DNA of 64,000 bases from Hygrophila difformis (lineage: Eukaryota; Streptophyta; Magnoliopsida; Lamiales; Acanthaceae), in the NCBI GenBank assembly GCA_030278955.1, contig JAOANR010000002.1, positions 10,529,982-10,593,981 of the forward strand. The letters run 5' to 3'. Positions 55,658-64,000 of the stretch are shown piece after piece. The translations under genes were made by a program, and so were the position numbers. The notes under the pieces are model-generated. The model saw only the letters and a list, made by a program, of their open reading frames with translations. It was not told the DNA's origin and did not search any database. The first letter of the stretch is position 1; every line of letters begins with the position of its first letter.

Positions 55658-58461
55658 TGTAACACCCCGGATTTGATAACCCAGGCCGGGATGTCACCGC
55701 CACATCTCCCTAGCAAGACACGGCTTCCCGAGCTCACTAAGGAAATGCAAGGCTTGTGGGTATGTAAAAGATTTAAAACATTTCAAGATTTAGTCCGGAA
55801 ATTTATAATACTTAATTCAAAATACGATAGTAGTAATCATCATGCGCGAAAAATAAATAGAGTAAATGCAGCGGAAAGTAAATCACGGCCAACATGGCCA
55901 AATCCTCGGGTTTAACAGACCCGGTAAAAACAGTACGATGCAGAATTTAAATGTCCATAATAGTTTCCCCCAAGTGCATATGCAATGCGTCACTCGACAT
56001 ACTCTGTAAAAGAAAAATGACAACGGTTTATCAGTATAAAAATATACCGAGTAAGTTAATCCCTAACTAACAATTTAAGGGGTTCCATGTGTTTAAATCC
56101 AAAGATTTTACCTTTTTATGCATTCATTTAAAATTCATATTTTATTCGCAGCGGAAAACATGATTAATTTATCCAAGACGAAAATGCATAATTTAAAAGA
56201 CTAAATTTTAAAGGCGGAATTTAAAGGCATAATTTAATGACGTAATTTAAATGCGTAATTTAAAAACATGGTAAATAGGATTTAAGCGTAATTAACACTC
56301 ACACAAGTCTTTTATAATTTATCCCGCAAACTAAGAAGAGGACACCATACCGGGAGATCACTAACGAGGCAATCTCAACATAGGACCACTAACGAGGCAG
56401 TCCACAACAATGGGAGACCACTAACGAGGCAGTCTCAAAAGATAGTAGGACCACTAACGAGGCGATCCAAAACACAGCGCACGAGATCACTAACGAGGCA
56501 ATCTCAGATAGTAAGGAGTCCACTAACGAGGCAGTCTCAAAGATAATGATTAGCATGAAGATCGGCTCAGCCTAGTGCACGGGATTTTTCGAAAGTTCGT
56601 ATTTCAAGTGATCAAAAGATTCGGTATCGCGTTTCATAGTTCGAGTTTTCTCAAGTTCGAAAAATCCGATTTGACGCAGTTTGCGCCTTTCTTAATTAAA
56701 AATTCATTTTTACACCAAAAATTCAGAAATTTACATAGTAGCTCAAAAACACACATACGAACAACTTTCATGTTTTAAGTTTTTGGAAATAAGGTTTCGA
56801 AGTGAGTCAAAATTTGAGTTCTTTACAAAAGATAATTTCTGTCTCAAAAACTGATTTTGTCACAGGTTCGTGCGACGCCGATTAAAAATTCATTTCAAAG
56901 CCAATTGATCTGAAATTTTTACAGGAGATACAAAACACATTACTGAACAACTTTCATGCTTTACGAAATTAGGAATAATGAATTTTAGGTGTTCAAAAAT
57001 CGACCACAACACGCTGTACACGCGCGGACTCAAAGGATTGTTTGAAACAGGTTCTGAAATTCGGCCTTTTGACGTATCAAATGAACTCCAAAATCCATGA
57101 AATTTTATATGCATAATCTAGACACATTTATCTACAACTTTTGTTTAGAAATGCAAAGTTAAATCATTCTAAAAACGGGTGAAAGACATGCATCAAATCG
57201 AGTAATGAAATCTGTCAATGGTTTCAAATGTTCGGTTTGTCACAGGAAGTTTACGGCAAGATTTGGAATAGCAAATCTTAATGTCAATGGCTGAAATTTG
57301 GACATAAGATAGATTAAAGTCTTAGGAACAAAATCTATGTTGAAAGGTTTTCGGTTTGAATTCCCGAAGGTCGAGTTTTAGGCGAGTTTTTGAAATTGGA
57401 CGAAAATAGGGTTTTTGAAAATCGGTTTTTGTTACGGGTATAGATCTCGAGTTTTAAGCAACAATAAACCACAAAAATTTGTGAGTAAGGTCTTAACTTA
57501 CTTAGTTAGAGTTTTGAGTCACTGGAAAGGGTTTCCGGGCGTCCTAGGGTTGCGACGAACGGCCAACTTCTCCGATCGCTTTTTGTTCGTTTTCCGACGT
57601 GAAACCGTAGTAAAGAAAAAGGGTTAGAATCCGAGTTTCTGAGTTATATGGACAAACTAAAACTTTGTACAATAGCTTACCAAGAGTCTAGAGGGCAGGG
57701 CTTGGTTCCTTTTGCCTCGCCGTCACCGGAATGCTCGCCGGAAAGTGAGTTCGGAGGGGTTTTGACTTGGAGAGGAAGATTGGAAGTGTTTAGGGTTAGG
57801 TTTTTTGAGAATATGGGGTAGGGGGCGCCCAAGGCTGTTATTATGGCTTCCCCCAATGCCTTGATCCGCTTGCCCTTGATGGGGGACGGATTTTTGGCAA
57901 GAAAATCGCCATAGAAGGAAAGTTTACACCTTCTGCACCTCTGGCGCGCTGGTGACGCGCACCCACGCCTACGCCCGCGCGGAGCACGCGTGCCAGGCCT
58001 GGCGTCGCGACGCCTTCGTCCGCGCGGTGGCCGCGCGGCGGGCGCGGGCCGGCCGGACCGGCCGGTTCGGCGGTTCGCGTGTTCCGTCGGGTCTTTCCTT
58101 GCTTTCCCCTATCGGTTTTCTACCCCCTACGTGTTAGCTCGACTCCTCGGGTCGTCTCCGGTTCGGCATCTTCACCTTAAACTTGTTACGAGTTCGGCTT
58201 ATCGTTCGTAACATTTCCGTGGCCTAAGTAGTCTAGTTTAAATTAGTTCCAACTCCTCCTATCGTCCTTGCGATCGATCTCGTGATTTATCTCGTGATTT
58301 ATTTTGTGATTTTACTTTATGATTTGTTTTGTGATTTTATTTCGTGGTTTATTTCGTGACTGAACTTAGAAATTAGTTCCAAGCTGCCTACGTACCCTGT
58401 GAAGGGATCAAGTCATGACGTAGTTCAAAACAATTTGAATTTGTTTTTCTCGGGTGTTACA
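55658..58461 (-). repeat. Chromovirus 5' LTR (2,804 bp)
   Basis: Same layout as the 3' LTR, with the hairpin array at 56353-56538 and the GC-rich block at about 57943-58078. Confidence 0.9.
56353..56538 (-). repeat. Array of six stem-loops with an invariant loop (5' LTR)
   Basis: Same six modules. The third stem is GAGAC/GTCTC (fully paired), where the other LTR has GAGAT/GTCTC. The sixth has GAGTC/GTCTC (one mismatch), where the other LTR is fully paired. Confidence 0.85.
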
Positions 58462-58466
58462 CTGGG

Positions 58467-58940
58467 AGTCTTCGGACTGGGGGTCTCGCGACTGGGAGTC
58501 TGAATTCCAACAAGTCTGGTGCGGGTCCCACAGTGGTTGTTCAAATTATTACATGCCTTGTTGAAAGCTGAAATAAACTAAATTAAACAAAGTAATAGTC
58601 TATCCACTTCCGACCACTGACCATTCTCTGACTGGTGGTCGACGGCGGTGCCGGCGAATTTTCCGGCCAGATTCCGGCCAAACTCCGACGAGCTCCGATC
58701 AACTTCCGGTGATGCTCCCAGCGGCTTCTCCGATCAGTCTCCGGCGACTCTCCGGCGGCGGCGGCGGCAGCGGCTGTACTCTCCTTCTCCTCTTAGATTA
58801 AATTGGAATGCCCATGCCAATTGGGCCAAGGCCGTTTGTATCGGACATTCCGGGCTGCTTCTTCTGTTTTGTTGGAATCAAAACTGCTCCTTTTTATCAG
58901 TTCAGAAAAATGGATCGGGTCGGATTTGACTTCCACGTCA
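58467..58940 (-). repeat. Array LTR6, right segment
   Basis: Resumes after the duplicated CTGGG and ends CCACGTCA at 58940. Flanked by CTAAT (58941-58945), matching 30851-30855 on the far side of the array. Confidence 0.9.
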
Positions 58941-58945
58941 CTAAT

Positions 58946-59329
58946 GGGCTTGGTCTATATATATGACCTCCTCTCATTTTTATAAGACAACATTTGGCTT
59001 AAATATTGAATGAGAACACTTCTCTCTTATTTTCCGAAGATCACTTAGAGTTTGTGGGAACCGAAAACCCTCAATGGAGAGCAATCTCAACTCAACCGTG
59101 TTCTAGACTCGGGCTAGTCCACACGATTCTGATTCTTGAAGCAAATCCGGGATCGAACATCCATTGTTGAAGCATTTGGAGGAGAAGGTATTGCTGGGAT
59201 TCGCTTGCATCTCCATCTCAACATTTTCTTCAATATTGGAGCTTCCCTATCCTTATTTTTCCTTTCTTGTATTTTTCTTCCTTCCTTGTATTTTGTAGAT
59301 CTATTGTATTTCTTTGTCGATCCATGGCA
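58946..59329 (+). repeat. LTR 'L2', second segment with TATA box
   Basis: Continues the LTR begun at 29929. TATA box CTATATATATG at 58955-58965. The end is probably CCATGGCA at 59329, giving TGCC...GGCA termini; this end is approximate. Confidence 0.7.
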
Positions 59330-59341
59330 TCCTAAGTTATT

Positions 59342-59354
59342 TGGTATCAAAGCC
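59342..59354 (+). promoter_or_regulatory. Primer binding site after L2 (variant initiator tRNA-Met)
   Basis: TGGTATCAAAGCC, one base different from the usual TGGTATCAGAGCC. It places an internal region to the right of L2, although L2 also has a PPT on its left. Confidence 0.75.
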
Positions 59355-59857
59355 AAACAAAGAATCAATAGATTCATCCTTCAAAAACTCAAAAACTCAA
59401 AAATATAATTCTGGACAGAATCTGTTTTGCCTCTTTCTCAACTGGTCTGTTTGAATCTCCGAATTCTGAATACATTTTTGGAATCTTCTCGTCGAGTAGA
59501 TGAATTTTCATATAACGTTTGCTCAAATCCGAGTTTGCATGACAAAGTTATGCTAGTTTGAAGTTTATGTGTCTTCTCATGCAAAAATCCGAAAATTACC
59601 ATATTTTGCTTCTTGATCTTGTATTTTCTTGTGTTTGTTGTTAGTTTTCTCTTGTTTGATCTCTCATATGTGTATGTGTTGCATTTGTTATTGTGTTTAT
59701 GTGTTTAATTGGATTTTTGCACCCAAATTCCAAGTGAGTGAACTTGTGTGTTCTTGAGATCTTCAAGTTGTTCTTGTTGATATTCATATTGTTCTTGAGA
59801 GCTTCAAGTGTAATCCAAAATCTCAAAAAAAATTCTAAATGTTAGAAGGGACATGGC
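59355..59857 (+). other. Leader of the internally deleted element
   Basis: About 500 bp of AT-rich non-coding leader, ending abruptly in pol-like coding sequence. Short A-rich run at 59824-59832. No gene seen. Confidence 0.55.
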
Positions 59858-60022
59858 ATGGGAGCCGGAACGAGGATGCTGCTGATCCCGACATTTCCCG
59901 AAGGCCCGGTGACAAAACAGCAGACAAAGAAGTTCATGATCAGAATTGATGAGCTGTTAACCCGAAGATTTGAAGAGGAGCTGTCTAAAGCCAAAGCCGG
60001 GAATTGGGACTTAAACTGTTGA
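59858..60022 (+). pseudogene. 3' end of a gypsy polyprotein
   Basis: 54 codons, with FPEGPVTKQQTKKF resembling the GPITRARAKK-type tail at the pol C-terminus of plant gypsy elements, then TGA at 60020-60022. Everything between the leader and this tail is deleted. Confidence 0.5.
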
Positions 60023-60683
60023 TCCAGACCGAAGACCCCGGACCCACTTCCATGGATCCGGGCATCCAACATTGTTGAAGAGCAGTCGGATTCAACAAGT
60101 ACGTGCATGCATGGGAATAATTGAACAAGTGAAGAAATGGCTCCTACGACGCTAGCCGAAGTCCTACGACGCTATCCACCTATAGCGTCGTACCAATTAT
60201 TACGTCGTCCGGAGAAGAAGACCCCTACGATGCTAGACGACCACTACGACGCTACTCCAGCTTAGCGCCGTACCCTGCATAGCGACGTAGCGTCGTACCC
60301 CGTTCAGATTAGGGTTTTCTTCTTGCTTGTTTAATTCATATTTCAGCTTGTTGATTCCTTTGTAATCCGGATGCCTATATATAGGACATCTTAAACATTG
60401 TGTCATTCCAACCCTTTGATGAATATAAACTTGTGTGTTGAGTTTTCTCTCTTGAGAGCATTGAAAGGTTCACCATGGATGCCCACTCATGTTGGTCTTC
60501 CCTTTCGAGCTTGGAGGTGTGCTCGATCGTATAGACGTCGTAACGGGAACGGGAGAGGGATTAGGCGTTGCAATCGTGCATAGTCGAGTCCGATTCGGTG
60601 TCTCGAAACCGGTAGCCTTTGGTATCATTTTACCTTTGTCTTTGTTTTTCTTTATCAATCATATCCAACAATCGATCCATGGC
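60017..60683 (+). repeat. 5' LTR of the gag-bearing element (limits approximate)
   Basis: The start is either TGTTGATCC (60017) or TGTTGAAGAGC (60073). The end is near CCATGGCA (60683). Contains a TACGACG palindrome cluster (60146-60298) and a TATA box (CTATATATAGG, 60375-60385). Confidence 0.6.
60146..60298 (+). repeat. TACGACG-type inverted-repeat cluster in U3
   Basis: TACGACGCTAT (60165-60175), 6-nt loop, ATAGCGTCGTA (60182-60192): an 11-bp perfect stem, with further single words on both sides. Confidence 0.85.
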
Positions 60684-60691
60684 ATCTTTAC

Positions 60692-60704
60692 TGGTATCAG
60701 AGCC
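60692..60704 (+). promoter_or_regulatory. Primer binding site (initiator tRNA-Met)
   Basis: TGGTATCAGAGCC follows the LTR end by about eight bases. Confidence 0.85.
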
Positions 60705-62540
60705 ATTGTTGGGTTGATTGTCTTTGTTTTCTTGTTTTAAAATCGAAAAATCCAAAAATATTGGTTTCTTGTATTCTGTCCAACCAGGTCCGTTTTTCTC
60801 AGGCCACAATCTCTGATTTCTGAGTTCATATTCGGATTTGGTAGGTCGATTACACAGAGATTGATATAAAAATCTTTGAAATTGGCTAAGAGATTCAATT
60901 CCTATGAATTTTTGAAGTTCTCGGCCATTTTTCACCAAAAATAGTGTGTTCTTCATTTTTCCTTTCCACCCGATTACTGTGCCACCCATTTTCGCAGTCA
61001 TTTTTGGTTGTTTTTGATTTCTGGTTGCATATTCTTGTTGCCCATCGAAATCCGAGTCCATTGGTATATTGCCCATCAAAATCCGAATTCATTTGTGGAT
61101 TTTGAGTTTCGGCCGAGATCACTTTCTTGGTTGGAGCTTGATTTTTGCAAGGTTTTCGCGTGTTTTGTGATTATATTTGGATATAATTGTGGTTTTGAAG
61201 CATTAATTGGTATTATATGTGGCTAAATCCATTTTGGAGTGTTTCCGAGAGTATTTTGGGTTTTTGAATTTGGGTTGATCTTCATCGTGTTCTTGGGGAG
61301 TGTTTATTTTGATTTGTTTGGGTTTAGGGTTTAGTGGGGTTTGTGTTGGTGTGTTGAGGATTCGACAGGTGTCCAGGCACTTAATTGGGCAACAAGTTTC
61401 CAAGTACTACGACGCTAGAGAACACGACGACGCTAGACATCTCTAGCGACGTAACTCAGTCTCTCGACGCATAGTCACACGAGGCCAACAACATTTCAGT
61501 CCTTCAAGGACGACGCAACACCAACTACGACCCTATCCCAAGGGTAGCGTTGTACCCAACATTCAGCGACGAAGAGTCGAACAAGGCCACAAGGCATTTT
61601 GCAAAGTACGACGCTACACCACTACGACGCTACGACGCTATCCAGGTCTAGCGTTGTAATCCTGTACAGCGTCGTAATTTCCAAAAGGCAAAAAAATCAA
61701 TAAGGCCAAAAATTCAAGTACTACGACGCTACGCGGCCACTACGACGCCAAAGAAGGACTCCGACGAAGCATCCTATAGCGTCGTACCTGGTGCAAAATT
61801 ATCAAAGTTTCGTCGTCTAATCAGAGGCTGCCACGTGTCCATTGTACCGTTCCGAGAATATCCATTGTATTGCAATATTTGTAATTTGGACTGTAATTAT
61901 TGGACTGCATTATTTTTACTGTGCGGTTTCACTAAAGTAAATCACGAACAATCTATCGGGTTGAAGTTTCGTCAGTGTTCGCACTAGACAGTGGAATTTC
62001 TGGAGGAATAAGTGCTTGCACTGTTCCGCTGATTTATTTTACAAACCAGCAGAGTTGAAGCTCCTTCTGTAATTACAGATAGTGGAGTTCCTCAGCAGTA
62101 ATTCTTACCAGCTTGGTAATTGTTGCTATTGGGGTTGTGTGAGTGAGGCAGATATTTTTATTCCGAGCGTTTATTTTTGTGAGGTTTTTACTTTACACTT
62201 TTAAATTGCGAGGAGTCCGGATATCTGCTACATTGCTGATTAACACCATAAACCGCTATTTAATTCAGATTGACCACTTCACACGCAACTCTGAGTTTTT
62301 ATTTGATAGTGTCGAACTGTGCATTCTGTTTCTTGCACTGTGCGTCCAAACTGTTTTCTCACCTCTGATAGTTGGTTGTTCTATACGTTTGAGCACATTT
62401 CAGCTTGTCAGCACCAACTGGTGGAGAAGTGGACCCAGTGAGAGATACACTTTTGTGAGATCACTCTACATATTTTTCTGTCGGTTTTCTCTAACCTTCG
62501 TATACATATATCTAGTTTTCCTTTTCCTTCCAGTCTTATC
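60705..62540 (+). other. Long non-coding leader with a second palindrome cluster
   Basis: 1.84 kb between PBS and gag. 61395-61800 carries about a dozen TACGACGCTA/TAGCGTCGTA words, the same codeword as the LTR of this element. The rest has only short, unconvincing frames. Confidence 0.7.
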
Positions 62541-64000
62541 ATGGCAGGCAGCGCTGACCCCAGAATGGACCAGCTAATGGAAATGATGCGAGGCATGACA
62601 GCTGCTATTGCTGACACCGCCAAGAGGTCTGATCTCGTGCCAATGCGCAAATCCATAGCTGATAATGAAGCACGCGTAACTGAAATTACTCAGCGGTTGG
62701 ATAACTTGACTACCCAAGTGACAAGGGGAGATGCTTTATGGGTAAATGCACTGCAGACTCAAGTCTTGCAACAAGTGGATCGAAGGCTCGAAGAGGCTCT
62801 TCAGCCTACACCTTCACCACTTACCAATACCCCCGGAAGCAGAAGCGGAGTCAATCGGTCAGAAATGGAAGAGGCTGAAACTGCAATAGAGGAGCAAGGG
62901 TTGCACTTTGGGACGTACAACAGGCAGCAAGGTCCACGAGGCCCACAGGCACCGACCCCGAATCCACCTCGACCTCTAGTGCCAACGAATGTTCAGTTCC
63001 AAGTACATCCACCTCCACAACCGGCGCCAGCCGCAACTATTCATAGACCGCCTGTGCAGCAACCACCACCACATCAGCCTGCCCGACAAATATTAAACCT
63101 GGAGCCAGTGCACGAGGACGAATCCGAAGAAGAGGAAACACCTCGAGCATATGCAGAGCTGAACATAATGGAGGCGGACTTACGAGGGATTAAGTTCACC
63201 ATACCAGCGTTCAAAGGAACCAGTGATCCGGAAGAATTTATTGATTGGAGACAGTCTATTAAATTAATCTATGACTGTCAACAATATAATGAATTCACAA
63301 AGATCCAATTAGTTGTGTGTAAATTTAAAGATTATGCTTTGCAATGGTGGCAGAAATTACAGCGCGACACTCAGAGATTGGGACTGCCAGCTATTTCTAA
63401 CTGGACCCAACTTATGCACGCAATGGAAAAGTGGTTTGTTCCCAGCAGCTATTTCGATGAGCTATATTTGAAGGTTAATTTTTGTGTGCAGGGAAACAGG
63501 ACTGCCGATGAATATTACAAAGAGCTGGAATGCCTCATGCTGAGAGCACAGATCAACGAAGATGAACCGCTACTGATGGCAAGATTCAAAAGAGGATTGA
63601 GAAGAGAAGTTTTATCAGAAATCAAATTGAGGGAATATACTGGGCTCGAACATCTGGTTCAGCTTGCAGTTGAGATTGACAGACAATTGAGGGATAAACC
63701 AGTCAAATCAACCATCATCTCCAATACTACCAAATATTGGACCACCAGATCCAATGAACAGCCGTCTAGACCAACAGATAAATATGGGAAGCCCAATGCA
63801 CAAAAGGATGATAGGCCCAATAGGCCCAAAGTTTTCGAAATGGGAAAAGACTTCATGGATCCAAACAGATACAGGAAGGACGACCGAGACAAACCCAAGC
63901 GGGACGTCAAGTATGTCACCTGTTTTACATGCGGACAAAACGGTCATTATTCCCGGGATTGCATTAAGAAGACAAGGCGGATGGTCATGATCGATCAAGG
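62541..64000 (+). CDS. Ty3/gypsy gag, intact to the window edge
   Basis: Opens with ATG at 62541 (MAGSADPRMDQLMEMMRGMT) and stays open for 486 codons to the edge. A coiled-coil N-terminus (about 1-75) is followed by a Pro-rich linker and an acidic patch (EDESEEEE). The retrotransposon gag domain spans about 215-385 (FTIPAFKGTSDPEEFIDWRQ, YALQWWQKLQ, WFVPSSYFDELY, GNRTADEYYKELE), then a basic linker and zinc knuckle CFTCGQNGHYSRDC (about 460-473). The frame probably continues into protease and pol beyond the window. PBS and leader are in place upstream, so this may be a complete, possibly autonomous element. Confidence 0.9.
   Translation, partial: MAGSADPRMDQLMEMMRGMTAAIADTAKRSDLVPMRKSIADNEARVTEITQRLDNLTTQVTRGDALWVNALQTQVLQQVDRRLEEALQPTPSPLTNTPGSRSGVNRSEMEEAETAIEEQGLHFGTYNRQQGPRGPQAPTPNPPRPLVPTNVQFQVHPPPQPAPAATIHRPPVQQPPPHQPARQILNLEPVHEDESEEEETPRAYAELNIMEADLRGIKFTIPAFKGTSDPEEFIDWRQSIKLIYDCQQYNEFTKIQLVVCKFKDYALQWWQKLQRDTQRLGLPAISNWTQLMHAMEKWFVPSSYFDELYLKVNFCVQGNRTADEYYKELECLMLRAQINEDEPLLMARFKRGLRREVLSEIKLREYTGLEHLVQLAVEIDRQLRDKPVKSTIISNTTKYWTTRSNEQPSRPTDKYGKPNAQKDDRPNRPKVFEMGKDFMDPNRYRKDDRDKPKRDVKYVTCFTCGQNGHYSRDCIKKTRRMVMIDQ

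Larger units (their letters stand above)
46841..58461 (-). mobile_element. Tekay/Del-like Ty3/gypsy chromovirus, nearly complete
   Basis: 11.6 kb with 2.80-kb LTRs, TGTAACACC...GGTGTTACA ends, 5-bp duplication CTGGG (46836-46840 and 58462-58466), PBS, PPT, gag and pol on the minus strand. My by-eye count is about 45-50 differences between the LTRs (roughly 1.7%), so the insertion is fairly young. The family call rests on LTR length, the gag type (PPYYVGEEDPSKLEEWLRTF), the GPY-like motif (RYIGPYEI) and a chromodomain-like C-terminus (VRMVKVLWSNHETETATWELE region). Confidence 0.9.
30856..58940 (-). mobile_element. Tandem array of a non-autonomous LTR element: six LTRs, five internal regions
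   Basis: Head-to-tail units of 3018-3022 bp share LTRs: LTR1-int1-LTR2-int2-LTR3-int3-LTR4-int4-LTR5-int5-LTR6. Starts TGGCATGG, ends CCACGTCA. Each internal region has an initiator-Met PBS complement at its right end and a PPT complement at its left end, so the element reads on the minus strand. The whole array, not each unit, is flanked by one 5-bp duplication CTAAT (30851-30855 and 58941-58945). LTR6 is split by a chromovirus insertion (46841-58461). Units carry distinguishing substitutions, so this is not a simple copy-paste assembly error. Confidence 0.9.

Overview
This window looks like a repeat-dense block of an angiosperm nuclear genome, probably a dicot. I see no ordinary host gene, rRNA, tRNA or CRISPR array. 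Nearly everything readable is nested Ty3/gypsy LTR retrotransposon material, intact or decayed. The plant assignment rests on initiator-Met-type (TGGTATCAGAGC) and Asp-type (TGGCGCCGTTGCCGGGGA) primer binding sites, plant-style Ty3/gypsy proteins, and a plant-specific transposon protein domain. Two 500-N gaps (1305-1804 and 13018-13517) split the window into three contigs.

Layout. 1-1304 is a broken minus-strand gypsy pol, repeated at about 24856-26153. 1805-10114 carries a promoter-like region with CpG-rich palindromes, then a two-exon gene for a very large non-retroviral protein (exon 1 at 2654-2700, a 1.52-kb GT-AG intron, a long exon 2 from 4221), then a frame ending at 8501 with similarity to the plant transposon-protein family. 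10115-13017 is an LTR start and its downstream sequence. 13518-15280 holds a tRNA-Asp PBS and, only about 120 bp later, a polypurine tract (PPT). 15371-19800 is a second, nearly identical copy of 1805-6234, cut off at 19800 and fused to the 3' end of another element with its LTR (20852-22931). 22932-27832 is a broken minus-strand gypsy element with a 3' LTR and a solo LTR nested in its RNase H region. 27833-29928 is a plus-strand gag-protease remnant followed by an LTR (29929 onward).

That LTR was hit by the main structure of the window: 30856-58940, a head-to-tail array of six LTRs and five internal regions of a small non-autonomous element (unit about 3.02 kb), bounded by one 5-bp target duplication (CTAAT). 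The sixth LTR was itself hit by an 11.6-kb Tekay/Del-like chromovirus (46841-58461, duplication CTGGG) that keeps both LTRs, PBS, PPT, gag and pol apart from three in-frame stops. After the array the host LTR resumes with its TATA box and a PBS. An internally deleted element and a further element follow; the latter's intact gag starts at 62541 and runs off the window.

Three architectural themes recur across otherwise different elements. First, every PPT I can place is immediately preceded by a 7-11-bp stem-loop. Second, U3 regions upstream of the TATA box carry clusters of CpG-rich inverted repeats whose 'codeword' differs by lineage while the stems covary. Third, the chromovirus LTR has six hairpins with an almost invariant 13-nt loop and changing, mostly paired stems. 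The small array element encodes only a coiled-coil mini-gag and must depend on enzymes from another element; the gag-bearing element at the right edge is a plausible relative of such a partner, but this is inference.
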